Shown here: one piece after another, positions 1-10,630 of the stretch
Layout of the letters: each line of letters begins with the position of its first letter
Numbering within the stretch: position 1 is the stretch's first letter
Assembly (NCBI GenBank): GCA_001599975.1
Contig: BCIO01000001.1
Coordinates: forward strand, 5,205,631 to 5,269,630
DNA: 64,000 nt
Origin: Cystobasidiopsis lactophilus
Taxonomy: Eukaryota; Basidiomycota; Agaricostilbomycetes; Agaricostilbales; Chionosphaeraceae
Reading direction: 5' to 3'
Notes under the pieces: model-generated
The model's database searches: none
Seen by the model: the letters and a program-made list of their open reading frames with translations, nothing else
What the model was told of the DNA's origin: nothing
Program-made: the position numbers and the translations under genes

Positions 1-636
1 CTGTTCAAGACGTCAAGCGTGCCGGAGAAGACAGCTGGCAGGCGAAACTCTGTGGCTGACGGCTGCAAGAGCTCGGCGAGCAGCAAAACATATCGAGGTC
101 TGGTGGCGTCGGTATTGTGAACGAACAAATGGTTGCTCAACTTGAGAGCGAGGTGTGGTGGGAGAGCGGCTACGGCCGCCTTGCTGTTCTCGTCCATGAA
201 GAAGCGTTGATCTTTAGATTTGCCATCTGCCGGCGCCTCACGTCGGAGGGAGGCAGCCAAAGCATCTGTCGCCTTCCGAAGGCAACAGTTCGTCAGCGAA
301 GACGGCCCTGGGTTGACGTCCACGTCGCGGGAGCTGAGGAAGCTGGCGCCCTGCACATGTTCGGACAGATGCTCAGCCGTCGACACTCTGCCAGACGAAA
401 GCCAAAACTTTTAGCTCCGCTTTTTGTCCTTGAACGGCGAGCGACAGGAGGTCTGACCTGGCCGTGTCGTCTTTGACTGTGGCCTTTTTGTCGAGCTTGG
501 GCCTCTTCCTCCTTGGCGCCGCCTTGACATCTGGCGCCGCGCGCTTGACCTGTCGTGTGGAAACGAACTGGCTCGGGCCCTGCAGTGGCAAAATTTGTGG
601 CGCCTCAGTCTGCTTGCTCTCCTGTGGCCTGCCTGG
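1..636 (-). CDS. Hypothetical basic nuclear-type protein, partial at both ends
   Basis: I do not recognise this protein. The reverse strand is open from about 636 down to the window edge if one intron (457-388, phase 2) is removed. The upstream exon (636-458) encodes a Lys/Arg/Pro-rich stretch including RRKRPKLDKK, which resembles a nuclear localisation signal. The downstream exon (387-1) encodes about 129 residues with no stop and continues beyond the window. The upstream exon starts after a TAG acceptor near 637 and contains no ATG, so at least one more 5' exon lies between 640 and 815. The next gene starts divergently at 815, leaving a short shared upstream region. Function unknown. The long open frame and consistent splice phase are the only support. 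Confidence 0.45.
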
Positions 637-814
637 CTACGCACTGGGTTCGCTGGCGGTTTGAACATGGCTGCTGGAAGCGCTCTGGGCCTTAATTGGG
701 CAAGGCGCCGTGTGTCTCAGATTAGCTGGTCAGGGCGGCATGGACGTCAGCCGCAAAGAATGCGAAGTCGGCCTTTTGAAGGTTCTCCCCACTCCTCCCC
801 CTTCGCTTGCAGCC

Positions 815-1915
815 ATGAAGTTCCCTGTCCTATCTGTTCTTGCTCTGTGCATCGGCAGCGCCCTCGGGCAATCCCTGATGATCAACACGCCGGCTGCGCT
901 CACCGAGTGCGTTCCGCTTTTATCGATCCCGCATTTCGGGCTTTGACCTTGCCCTCCCACAGATGCCAGCCCATCCTCCTTTCTTGGTCTGGCGGAACTG
1001 CCCCTTACTTTCTGTCCATCCTTCCCGGCGGAGAAACCGTATGCCTTCCGACTTTCAAAACCTTTCGAACTGCGCTCAATCGATTTTGGATCAGGGCGGC
1101 ACTCCCATCAAGCAGTTCGACCAGACCTCAGCAACGTCCATCACCTGGGTTGTGGACATTGCGTCTGGTACTTCCATCACTATCAGGATCTCCGATAACA
1201 CTGGTGTGATCAATTATAGCTGTAAGGGAGCATCCATTTTACGTTCCTCGGACATATGTCTCATTCTTCGTTCCACAGCGCCCGTTACTATTCAAGCGTA
1301 AGTGAACTCAAAGGGGAGGTGCACGACCAGCCATCTGACACTCCAAGAATTGCAGCGGCACTTCGACATCTTGCCTGACCGAATCAGCTGCGCCTGTTCC
1401 TGGTCCCACCACCACTGCGGCAGCTGCTGCCGGGCCTCTTCTCCCGACTGGTCTTTATGGCTTCTCGCAGTCCGGCGTCTTCGCCTACCCTGTGAGCGTC
1501 TTATCTTGAGCCAGGCACGTTCTTGGCGCTGAATGCCTAGCGGGCTTGATTTGCAAAGTCCGCTTCCTACTCGCTGGTCAGCTCTGCCTCTGGCCCAGTC
1601 AAGACATACGCGGTCGTCGTTGATGGAGCTACTGGTAAGTGCAGAAAGTCTCCAGACGGCAGCGCCATGTGGCTTATTTGGTATTGCCCCACCGCAGGCA
1701 CGCTCGTCGAGGGCCCGTCGGCCTACGTCTACTCTCTGTCTGCCTCTGGCACTCAATCGACCCTGGACGCCTACGCCTCGTGCTCCGTCTCCGGCTCGGT
1801 CGCCCATTGCGTTGCCTCCAACACCGCCGGCGTCAGCACCTTCTCTGCTCCATTCGCCCTGGTCACTGCCACCGCTGCCCCTGCTCGCAAGATGCGCTTT
1901 GCCCGCGATGTCTAA
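815..1915 (+). CDS. Secreted Kre9/Knh1-like wall-associated protein
   Basis: Seven exons (815-906, 963-1038, 1095-1221, 1279-1297, 1356-1491, 1559-1634, 1698-1915) give about 247 residues. The first 18 residues form a signal peptide (MKFPVLSVLALCIGSALG). The next part carries ILLSWSGGTAPYFLSILPGG, the signature of the Kre9/Knh1 N-terminal domain found in many basidiomycete secreted Ser/Thr-rich proteins. It is followed by a TWVVDIASGTSITIRISD beta-strand region and an APVPGPTTTAAAA linker. The C-terminal half (Tyr/Ser/Val-rich) ends in ARKMRFARDV with no hydrophobic tail, so there is no GPI-anchor signal. The family is linked to beta-1,6-glucan and cell-wall assembly; the role here is inferred. 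All splice phases agree, which supports the model, though the 19-nt fourth exon needs transcript support. Confidence 0.72.
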
Positions 1916-2263
1916 GCGCATCCTCAGCTTTTCCCCTGTCTGGCAAGACAACTCCGAAATCAACACGCACTCTAATGGACATTTCTTACTCTTCACACTT
2001 TCTTGGGAAGCTGTTCCTTCGTCTTTTAAAACCCACACGGACTTTTTAATATGCATTTAAACCACGTACCTCGTTTTCCTCTTCCTTCGCTTTGGCAAAC
2101 TGGCAGGCGAAACGTTTCGCCAAGGGGACCATTGCGAGCCTTGGCGGTGGCGTCAAGTCGTTCGCTCGATTGAACGCTGGATTCCAACTTCTGAGCTGCA
2201 CCACAGCAACGAAAAAGGTCCAACAAGACGCACCTCAATCATTGTACGCCACTTTGGATGTCG

Positions 2264-2757
2264 TCACCGTCGAAAGGTCAGCTTGCTGCGTTGGCCCTTG
2301 GATCGGCCTGCAGGAGATAGAGCGTGAGCGTCCGACAGTCAAGCAGCTCTGGAACGCACTGCTCGTGCATCTGGACATGGTGGATGTGTCGGTGCTTCTC
2401 GACCACTCGTGTGACCTCCTCGACTTCATGATGGAAAACTGCCCATCTGGATCTCAGGCCGCTGCCGCCACTGTCCCAATAGGCTGGATCCTTACTTGTC
2501 CTGTGATAGACTGGCTTCAAGAAGATGTTGTCGTGGTGGATAACGTGTGTAGTGTTGTTGGCCTTGTCAAAAACGAACTGCTCCTGCGAAGCTTGCTGGC
2601 GTTGAGTTCTGGCTCTGCGCCGTTTCCAGCGGCCTGCGATGCGTACCTTTGTGTGCCCATTGCCTCCAGCGTAGCAGTCGAGGATCTGCTGCTTCACGCT
2701 CCGCTCTGCTTCCGGACCCGGCTCGCTCGCTCCGTTCATTTGGCGCTTCTCTGCCAT
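2264..2757 (-). CDS. Small hypothetical basic protein
   Basis: I do not recognise the family. Four exons fit (2757-2647, 2583-2496, 2446-2360, 2307-2264) with good donors (GTACGC, GTAAGG, GTGCGT) and acceptors, total 330 nt, 109 residues. The protein starts MAEKRQMNGASEPGPEAERS, has a central QFVFDKANNTTHVIHHDNIF segment, and ends in a Ser/Arg/Lys-rich tail (SRSKGQRSKLTFRR). The tail could bind nucleic acid or be a nuclear targeting signal, but that is a guess. A 242-codon open frame exists on the opposite strand; I prefer this model because each of its splice junctions keeps the phase. The gene converges on the secreted-protein gene and lies tail-to-tail about 350 bases from it. Confidence 0.5.
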
Positions 2758-3119
2758 CTTTTGGCTTTGCGGCGCGCAGATGTGTGCTGGTCGGCGCCCC
2801 GTCTTCTCGCTGGGCTTTAGTGTTGCGTGTTTCGAGAGACTGCACGGGCTAATTGATAGCTCGACGCGAAAAGGACAGGTGCACAAGAAATAGTCGCTTC
2901 GCGATCTTCAACTCTGACCTCAGTCACACCTCATTTTTTTAAGCATGCCAAATTCTCGATTGGTCTGCTCTAAAATCGCAGGTGGACCCACTCTGTCATT
3001 ATTATTGATATGAGGACCACTCAGATCGCGGAGCTGGTCATTCGCACGTCATGGGCACAATCTCTTGAAGGACTCGCCGCAACCTCTCTTCGTCTTCACC
3101 ACATCTATCCATCTCCAAA

Positions 3120-4758
3120 ATGCAAAAGATGTAAGCTTTCATCCTACCTGCTCTCCGCTTTGGCCGAGTGCTGACCGCTAGATGTCACAGCAAGCAAATC
3201 ATCAGTTCGTTCCGCAACTTTCACCTTGACCTGACAACGTTCACTTACCACTTCTTTCAAGCAGGCAACAATGACTCCAACACAGCGTCCGGAGGCTCCA
3301 CCGGCAACAGCTCTTCGACCGGATTGTAGGTGTTGCCACGGTATTGACTTCGCGAGATTTCCCAACTCACCACAGTTCGAAAGCAGTAAGGCCAACCGCT
3401 CCAGCACCGGCTCTGACCTCGGCAACAACTCATTTGCCACCACCAACACCGCACGTGAAGACGTCTCCAAGCTGACTGGCGGGAACTCCGGCACCACCGG
3501 CGTCTCCTCGGGCTTGACCAACGACAGCAATCAGACCGGCCTGAACTCTTCCAGCCAGCACACTGGCACCACTCACTCTGGGTAAGCACCAAGTTCAGGC
3601 CTGTCTTTCGTGGCTCTAACCTCAAAAGTTTGGCCCAGCCTCGGCTCGCAAAACTCCGAGCAGCAAGGCATCACTGGCGACCACAAGCATGGCCATTTCG
3701 ACAAGCTCGAGTCCAAGTTTGACCCTACTGGCGATAACGTTCACCACGAGCACAAGCATCTGCAGCGTGAGTTCTTGTGTTCGATATGGTACCGGTTCGA
3801 GGCCTTACTCATCTGTGCCCTCTCCCCTCTAGACGTTACCAAGGCTGACCACCATCACCACGAGGCAAGTATTTGCTTTGCTAAATCGCATGGCTGCCTC
3901 TAACCCGCACTGTTACAGACCGAGCATGTCCAGAGGGAGCGCGAGCATCACCGCCACGTTCACCACGTCCAGCACCACGTTCAGCCCGTTCATGATGTTG
4001 TCGAGAAAGACGAGGTGCACCACAACAAGGTTCACCCGGTGACCAAGGTCACCGAGCACCACTCTTCTACCACTGAAGGTGAATCTCCGAGCCCACACCT
4101 TGGTTCTGCTTCTGTCGCTGACGAAAATTGGTCAGACCACAATGTTTTCAAGGGCCTCGGCGAGAAGCACGTCAACACCGAGTCGCACCGCCCTGTGCAG
4201 CGAACGGTTGTGGACCTCGGCGAGAAGGTGAGGCTTGCGCTTATTCGTGGTGTGCTTGACATGTTCTCACGACTTTACGCGCAGGTCAACGAGACCGTGC
4301 ATCACCACGTTCATCACGTCACCCAGCCCGTCGTCGAGCAGGAAGTGCATGAGGTTTGTCGTCGTTCTGCGCTTCTAGAGCTTGAGCTTTGGCTTACATT
4401 GTCCTTCGCCTGCCAGCGTCACCACATCCACACCGTCATTCCAACGCACCACGAGAGCCATGACGCGCCGATCATCCACAAGTCCAGCATCCACGAAAAG
4501 GTTCCGCTCAAGGACTTCCTGTCGGGCGGTGGAAAGCTCGACTCGGGCATCACCCACGACAAGGCCGGTGTGCTCTCGTCCGGCCAGTGTGACCGCACCG
4601 TTGATGGCATTGGCGAGAAGCTTGCCAAGGACCTAGGCTTGAAGTCGAGTGCGGCCTGCTCTTATCCTTTGCGCGATCATATCTGACATTCGCTTTGTCC
4701 GACAGGCAACATCAGCCACAGCTACGATAAGCCTTCCACGACTGGCCAGGCCGTCTAA
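3120..4758 (+). CDS. Histidine-rich hydrophilic (allergen-like) protein
   Basis: A ten-or-so exon gene encoding a very hydrophilic protein with no signal peptide or membrane segment. The N-terminal third is low-complexity Ser/Thr/Asn/Gly. The middle is packed with His: ADHHHHE, REREHHRHVHHVQHHVQPV, VNETVHHHVHHVTQPVVEQE and RHHIHTVIPTHHESHDAPI. The C-terminal part contains KSSIHEKVPLKDFLSGGGK. The repeated HHxxHHVxQPV pattern resembles predicted fungal allergen-like or stress proteins; no enzymatic function is known to me for these. The His clusters could bind metal, which is inference. Exons: 3120-3130, 3191-3204, 3266-3325, 3387-3581, 3639-3766, 3833-3864, then from 3919 on. The intron at 3865-3918 begins with GC (GAG|GCAAGT). 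The first two exons are tiny, so the start is the weakest part. Confidence 0.7.
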
Positions 4759-5157
4759 GATGGTATCTAGCTTCTAGCTCTTGCATATTCGATAATTGTG
4801 TATATATAGTGTCAAAAGAGTCTTCATTACTCATTGCTGCATTACTGCGTTGCTTTCGTCGCTTGCTACGAACCTATGAGCTGTAGCTACAAGGGAGGCG
4901 AAAGACCATATGCGCCGGCAAACCTTCCGAAGCCGTCTAAAAAGTGCCAGTTTCACCTCTTCGCCGGAAGTTGTTCATACCAGTGTCAAGAACGTATCTT
5001 TTTACTGTCTCGAAACCCACCAGAATGTGCGCACAGTGCGGACTTGACCTGTCGTCTTGTCCTCGAACGACCTGGCTCGCTCGGTGGCGACTCCGAGTCC
5101 ATCAAATTGCCCCAAAGCACCTACTAGTGCCTAAAGCTGCCCGATGCCCCAATTACC
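4759..5157. other. Intergenic region, no gene seen
   Basis: About 400 bases between two + strand genes. A run resembling TATATATA sits at about 4801-4808, only 45 bases after the upstream stop, so it more likely belongs to the 3' UTR than to a promoter. No long open frame with coding character was seen. Confidence 0.5.
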
Positions 5158-6366
5158 GTGCAGCGCTCTCTCATGATGCAGCGGGGCTTTACTGGCCTGA
5201 GTCCCTTGCTGGCTCTCGCTGCTGCCTTCCGTGAGCATCCAGACCTGCTCAACGCCGGGCCGCCGACGCTGATTCTATGCGAAGCCTCGATCAAAGCCCA
5301 AGACGGTGACTCGCAAGATGGCGCTGACATCCGTGTCAAGAAAGTCGGGTCTCACATTGGATTGGTGCAAAGGCAACGGCACAAGCGCTTTGGCAGGGGC
5401 GGCGGAGGAGCACGCTGGTTCACTGAGCTGCCGGTGTCCTACTGGACCGAGACAGTGCCCGAATCGTCTTGGACCACGACCTTCGGTGTCGCCACAGATA
5501 CGGACGCAGACCCCGTTGTGATCAACGCACCGGCGACGACCGCTACTCCTCCTGTGACCCAACCAGCAGCCAACAACGGCCAGAAGGCGGCTACAACCCC
5601 CTCGCAAGCAAACACAGGCAACCAGCCTGCTTCTTCGACTTCTAGTCACGGCCTCTTCGATGCGTCTCAAGCCTTGAAATCCTACTCGGCGCAATCGCTC
5701 CTGCCTCCCACTGCAGCCGGTCTCGGTGGCAACACTGGCAGCAAAACGGGAACGACTACCGGAAAGCACTCTAGCTCGACACGCTCGAAAGAGTCTGGCC
5801 AAACCATGCTTCCCGGCACTGGATCTGATCAAGATCAGCAGTCTGGCAAGACTTCGGTCAACGGAACGGTCATCGGCGTCGCCGTCGGCGCATCTCTCGT
5901 CATTTTGCTACTTGTGCTGGCCTACTTCTTCTTTCGACGGTCCAAGATGAAGAGTTTGGAGGGCGAGGAATGGGACGAGAAGGCACGCGACTCCTACTCA
6001 TCCTTCTTCGCCAAAAACCGCGAGCACCAACCTGCTTCGCCCACCTCTTTCCATACTCCTGAAACTTTCATCAACGACCCTCCGCCGTCTGATCGCGAGG
6101 GAGAGCATGTCACTTCGCTCAGCTATGTTCACCCGCCTCCGGCCTCATCCATCTTGCCAGTCTCCACATTCGGCGCCAAGCAGACTTACGCCAACACCAA
6201 CGTGACCACTCAAAAGGCTTACCACCCCGATTTGGATCTTTCCACCCCGTCTGGAACGGGTACAACTATTTTGGGTCCCAAGACGGCTTGGCCTCACAGA
6301 GAGGAAGAAGTGCTCTCGTCGACGGGCAGCGAGGATGGCTACGGCAGGAACAGCAGGATGGTTTGA
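5158..6366 (+). CDS. Mucin-like single-pass membrane protein
   Basis: One uninterrupted frame of 402 codons. A hydrophobic N-terminus (LSPLLALAAAF) may act as a signal peptide, especially if translation starts at the second ATG pair (MMQRGFTG, residue 6). Residues about 115-235 are Ser/Thr/Pro/Ala/Gln-rich and suit heavy O-glycosylation. A single membrane helix (VIGVAVGASLVILLLVLAYF) lies at about 238-260, followed by basic FFRRSKMK, which puts the C-terminus in the cytoplasm. The tail of about 140 residues has Ser/Pro/acidic stretches. The architecture matches fungal plasma-membrane sensors of the Mid2/Wsc/Msb2 type, but no WSC or Cys-rich head is present, so no specific function can be assigned. 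Confidence 0.7.
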   Translation: MQRSLMMQRGFTGLSPLLALAAAFREHPDLLNAGPPTLILCEASIKAQDGDSQDGADIRVKKVGSHIGLVQRQRHKRFGRGGGGARWFTELPVSYWTETVPESSWTTTFGVATDTDADPVVINAPATTATPPVTQPAANNGQKAATTPSQANTGNQPASSTSSHGLFDASQALKSYSAQSLLPPTAAGLGGNTGSKTGTTTGKHSSSTRSKESGQTMLPGTGSDQDQQSGKTSVNGTVIGVAVGASLVILLLVLAYFFFRRSKMKSLEGEEWDEKARDSYSSFFAKNREHQPASPTSFHTPETFINDPPPSDREGEHVTSLSYVHPPPASSILPVSTFGAKQTYANTNVTTQKAYHPDLDLSTPSGTGTTILGPKTAWPHREEEVLSSTGSEDGYGRNSRMV

Positions 6367-6473
6367 GGCTCCGGAGCGGTGTTTTCAATGTCTACTCAAT
6401 AGGGTGAAAGTTACAAGATGCTTGGTATGAGTGAATGAAATGAATGTGAACTTGAACAGCAACTGCATTTGTC

Positions 6474-7772
6474 TCATCTGAGCCCCATGCTTGATTGAAG
6501 GCGAGGTGAGAGCTTAGGAGTGTTGGTGGTGCCAAGTTGGTTGGGCGAACTTGGCGGGAGGCGGTTAGCGAGGCGGGAGGCGGGTCGGGAGATGGATAGG
6601 CCGGATTCGACAGGTGAAGCCAGCGGCCTTGGGGACAGCTGACGTGCGAAAGTGAGTTGCCCATCGTCCACGTTGTTGAGATGTGAGGTGGAAGGGCCGA
6701 AGTATGACGGGCCGTCGGGGTCGAAGGACCGTGAAGAAAGCTCTTGAAACGAGTAGTCTTCGTCGCCATTAGTGGGGCCATCCCGGTCTTTAGGTGTGAC
6801 GGCTCCCGACAGCGTGAGCTCCTCCAGAACCTTGGCCAGCCTGATGCGCTCCTTGCGCGCCGCTTTCGCCGCCTCCCACTCTTGGCCGGGCCCATCAAAC
6901 GCGGAAAACCGCTTTGTGGCCGCAAAGACGGAACTCAACCCCTCCGGACCTTCCGAGACCACTTGCAGAGCCTTAGTCGGGTCTGGCGTGCGAAAGGCAA
7001 AGACGACTCGGATGCTCTTGTGGAGGTAGAACTTGCGCGAGGTGCGGGATGGCGGGCAGCAAAACTGCAGATGGACGGCATACTGCAAGCTTCCCTTGCC
7101 AGCGCTAAACGGAGGCGACTGTGGCGACCTTGCAGAGGCCGAAGGCGCGGCATAGTGCTTTTGTTGAAGAAATGTTTTAGTCGTCGGCGGCATATCTTCC
7201 AGGTCGTAGTTTACTAAAAAGACTTTGACGGCCGTTCGATTGGCGTTCTTAATGATGAGCTGAATGCTGCCTTTTGGCGGGATCCGATAGCCCGGGAAGC
7301 GCGGGGCGGCTTGGTCATCGTCCAGAAGCCGGTCGATAAAGTGGGACTCGAGGTCAATGGTCCCAACGTAGGGCGAGCCGAGATGCTCTTCTGCATAAAA
7401 GAAGGCGTCGAAGTTGAGGTGGAGATGTGGTGGCGGCATCTTGCCATCGGATGGCGTGACACCGAGGGAGCAGGCAAAAGGCAAGGGATTAGAGCGGGCG
7501 GAGGACGGCATGCGGCCAGACAGCAGCGAATGCTCATACGAGCCCGCAAAAGAGGTCAGGGAGGTGCCAGGGGAAGCTGAGAGTGACAACGGCCTCCTCC
7601 GGCTGCGGGCGGACTTGGCCGTGATCTCGATGGGCTGGCTTCCTGTCCCTAGCATGGCTACGGCTGCTTCGGATATGAGGATTGTTATTTGGTCGACAGG
7701 GCGCCAACTTGCCTGTTTACAGCGATTCCAAGTGGAATGCAAGTTCGCTTTGAAATCGAATGGTCGTGGCAA
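6474..7772 (-). CDS. Atos/FAM214-like protein
   Basis: A 432-codon uninterrupted frame. Residues about 74-105 (GSYEHSLLSGRMPSSARSNP, then LPFACSLGV) match the Atos conserved domain, formerly DUF4210. Residues about 160-205 (YRIPPKGSIQLIIKN, MPPTTKTFLQQK) and 235-275 (YAVHLQFCCPP, KFYLHKSIRVVFAFRTPD) match the second conserved block of the family, formerly annotated chromosome segregation during meiosis. Residues about 295-330 form a charged helix (EWEAAKAARKERIRLAKVLE); the remainder is Ser/Pro-rich and disordered. In animals Atos is linked to transcriptional regulation; in fission yeast a relative is linked to meiotic segregation. The role here is not shown. The first 60 residues are poorly conserved, so a later Met (residue 40) could be the true start. 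Confidence 0.8.
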   Translation of the reverse strand: MPRPFDFKANLHSTWNRCKQASWRPVDQITILISEAAVAMLGTGSQPIEITAKSARSRRRPLSLSASPGTSLTSFAGSYEHSLLSGRMPSSARSNPLPFACSLGVTPSDGKMPPPHLHLNFDAFFYAEEHLGSPYVGTIDLESHFIDRLLDDDQAAPRFPGYRIPPKGSIQLIIKNANRTAVKVFLVNYDLEDMPPTTKTFLQQKHYAAPSASARSPQSPPFSAGKGSLQYAVHLQFCCPPSRTSRKFYLHKSIRVVFAFRTPDPTKALQVVSEGPEGLSSVFAATKRFSAFDGPGQEWEAAKAARKERIRLAKVLEELTLSGAVTPKDRDGPTNGDEDYSFQELSSRSFDPDGPSYFGPSTSHLNNVDDGQLTFARQLSPRPLASPVESGLSISRPASRLANRLPPSSPNQLGTTNTPKLSPRLQSSMGLR

Positions 7773-8067
7773 TCATGCGCATGAGTCGAGAGGGTGGCAT
7801 CGGGTAGCGGAAGAATGTCGGTCTGACTAAAACATCCTGAAAGCCCTAAAGTGCAAGAAGGTGGTGGCTCCTGGCAAGGAGTCAAGGGGGGCAGCCGGTT
7901 TCAGTGGCACCACAGGTCGAGGTCTGAGCGGGATCCCCTCTCCTCTGAAGCTGTTGGATAGATCAAAGGCGAACAGGCGGGTTGCAGAGCAGCTGTAGAG
8001 AAGCCAAGAGATGCCGGTGAGCCAAAGAAACGACTGGCAGCAGCCGAAAGGAGCACTAAACCAAGAC

Positions 8068-8775
8068 ATGCAGGCCTATCACTCTTCGCTCAACGAGACC
8101 GCAGACTCGTTCCGCCAGGTGAGTGTGGATGGCAATTGAGTGCACACACGCTCATAATAAAGTTATTAAGGTCGGCAACATCGCTGTACTGCCGCTCAAG
8201 ACCTCGAACAGAGGCCCAGCACCGGCCCCAGAAGACGCGGACCTCCCGGACATCATCGACGAAGCCCTGTCTCTGTTCCGTGCCAACTCGCTCTTCCGCA
8301 ACTACGAAATCTATGGCGCCGCCGACCGAGTCTTGGTCTACCTCATCCTCTTCATTTCGGACTGCTTGACACGCATCCAGGCCAAAGCGTCCGCTTGGTC
8401 CGTGAACGAGGCCAACAAACAGCTCCAATCCGTCGCGGTGGACAACTTTGCGCTGCCAGGCGAACCGGGCTTTCCAATTAACGAGATGTACGACAAGGCG
8501 GCAAACCGGCCGGATCAAGGTGCGGGCTCTTGCTTGGTGTCTCGTGTGTCAGCTCTTGACGCGGCTGGCAGACCTCATGCGGTCATACCTCACCCAGGCC
8601 AGGCAAGAGTGTGCTTCTAGGCTTGTGGCAATCGTATACCAGGACGGCAAGCCCTCTAAGTGGTGGTTGGCATTCACGGCAAGTCGATTTCTGGTGCTTG
8701 CGAAAGCTCTTGTTAATGCTCTCATTTTCCACCACGCAGAAGCGACGATTCATGGGCAAATCTCTCACGTCTTAG
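8068..8775 (+). CDS. ARC18: ARP2/3 complex subunit 3 (p21)
   Basis: Subunit of the seven-member ARP2/3 complex that nucleates branched actin at endocytic patches. Four exons: 8068-8118, 8171-8519, 8572-8678, 8740-8775, about 180 residues, the normal family size. Family landmarks in order: MQAYHSSLNET, VGNIAVLPLKTSNRGPAP, ADLPDIIDEALSLFRANSLF, NYEIYGAADRVLVYLILFIS, ALPGEPGFPINEMYDKAANR, GKPSKWWLAFT and KRRFMGKSL. All are close to ARPC3 of other eukaryotes. The last intron (8679-8739) starts with GC rather than GT (ACG|GCAAGT), and removing it restores the conserved C-terminus exactly. The protein appears complete and functional. Confidence 0.95.
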
Positions 8776-9085
8776 ATTCTAGACTTGGAAGGACTTTGAC
8801 TACCACATGAAGCTGCATGAGAGTTCTCGTTTGTTGAGGAGCGTGCTGCAATCGAAAGAGCTTGCTCTCGGACCTGCATTCACGAACATAGCTTCTTGTG
8901 TCTATGCGCAGGAAGACCGGTAGTATTCTGGGCAGCTTGTCTTCTCTGCAGCCTGAGCCGCACCCCGGATCGCCACCCTGAAGACAAGCGCCCAAGCGCT
9001 CTGAACTCACGATTGAAGCCTCTTGCCCTGTTGCATCCACTCCGAGCTCTCAAAATATCGTTGTTCATTTGCAAGACTATCTCAA
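8776..9085. other. Intergenic region, no gene seen
   Basis: About 310 bases between ARPC3 and the PhyH-family gene, both on the + strand. It must hold the terminator of the first and the promoter of the second. I see no clear TATA box and no open frame with coding character. Confidence 0.5.
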
Positions 9086-10540
9086 ATGACTCCTTCTGTG
9101 GTTACTGCCGTGTCTCGGGCTACAACTTCTGTCGACGAGCTTGTGTCTGCGCTGCGTCAAACGGGAGCTGTGATCATCCGCGACTTTCTCGGCATCGAAG
9201 TTTTAGACGCGATTGAAAAGGAAGTGCGTCCGCACTTGAAGCCGATTGCTCCTCAGCCGGTGGTCGAGGAAACGCACGCAGCCGGCGACTATCAAACCAA
9301 CGAACTGGGGCATCAAGAGGCTTTCGACGACCAGGTGAGCGGTATTGTAGCTTCATTATGAGCCTGATCCGTGGCGATATTAACGTTTTAACGCCAGTTC
9401 TTCACAAAGAAGTCTAGACGAGTCTGCGGCCTGGTGGCGAAGAGCCCGACTTGCCGGCAGAAAATCATGCTTGACCCGCTGTATGAAGGCGTCGTGAACG
9501 CTTTCCTTTCCTCACACTACACCTACTGGCAAGCGCAAGAGAAGGTTACCGTCGTGAGCGCACCGTGAGCAGCTCAATCCTCAATCCTGTAATCGTTTTG
9601 CCTGAACAGACTGACGAGACGGCCTTAGTTACATCAACAACTCGATTGCATTCAGTGTGATGTGTGTCATTGGTTATATGGCGTTGCACATCGATCTAAC
9701 GAAAAATCTTGCCTACAGGCCTGGCAGCGAGCACCAAGTTTTGCATCGCGACGATTTGCCTGTATGGCCCTTTACAGCCTCACTTAAAGATTGCTCTGAA
9801 TAGAACTGTAGCAACATGTGTTCCACGAGGAGGCCAAGTCCTACCCGGAGGATTTGACCAAGACGCGGCGAGACGCAGTGGTTGGCATTTTCGTGGCAGG
9901 GACTCCGTCTACCAAGGCTAATGGAGCAACCCGCGTAAGCTTTTTATGGATTGGAGCAGCTTGTATCAGCTCAAACTCGCATCCAGTTCATCCCTGGGAG
10001 CCACCTGTGGGGAGAAGACCAGTGCCCTGCAGAGGATTTGGCAATACAAGTAGAGTGTAAGCCAATCGTAACATCCTAGCCTGAATGGAGTTTGACCAAA
10101 TCACGCAGTGAACAAGGGCGACGCCATGATCATGCTGGGGTCAAGCTTTCACGGGGGCGGAGCCAACATCACTCAAAATGAGGAGCGACTTTTATACTCG
10201 AGTGAGCTTTGCTGATCGCATAATGATCAGAGCTCATGACTTGTACAGTGTTCTTCCTGCGAGGCTATCTGCGCCAAGGTGAGCGCCAAACTCATGTTAT
10301 GTCGCATTACTGACAGCCGAAATGCAGAGGAGAACTACTTTCTCGCCAGCGATCCCACCGATGTCGTCACCTGGCCTTCCGAAATGCAGGAGAAGATTGG
10401 CTAGTGAGCAATGTCTTAAGTAAAGGCTGAGGTCTAGTGCTCAATGCCATGCCAGCTATACCTCAAATCCAGGCTGTGGTTGGGTCGATCACCAGCCGGT
10501 ACAAACGGCATTAGTTGCAAAGTACGGCGCTGCTCGATGA
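9086..10540 (+). CDS. Phytanoyl-CoA dioxygenase (PhyH) family protein
   Basis: A multi-exon gene for an Fe(II)/2-oxoglutarate-dependent oxygenase. The start is ATG at 9086 (MTPSVVTAVSRATTSVDELV), followed by LRQTGAVIIRDFLGIEVLDA, the usual PhyH opening. The metal-binding HxD is in PGSEHQVLHRDD (codons near 9744-9752). The second iron ligand is the His in MIMLGSSFHGGGANITQNEE, followed by the 2-oxoglutarate-binding Arg in EERLLYS. The C-terminal part has FLRGYLRQEENYFLASDP. Fungal members of this branch include secondary-metabolite oxygenases and enzymes of unknown substrate. No biosynthetic cluster is visible around it, so the substrate cannot be named. The first exon runs 9086-9334. The 3' end faces the ammonium transporter with about 90 bases between stops. 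Confidence 0.85.
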
Positions 10541-10630
10541 TAGATGTGGGCAATACTACATTGTAATGATGGGGATGTTTCAATGCTTGATCTAAGACAT
10601 GATATACACAACTCGAAGGCTACACTTATT

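Noticed and set aside
2092-2820. 242-codon + strand frame
   Set aside because: Antisense to a four-exon minus-strand model whose splice phases all agree; the + frame has Leu/Val/Cys/Ser composition typical of a shadow.
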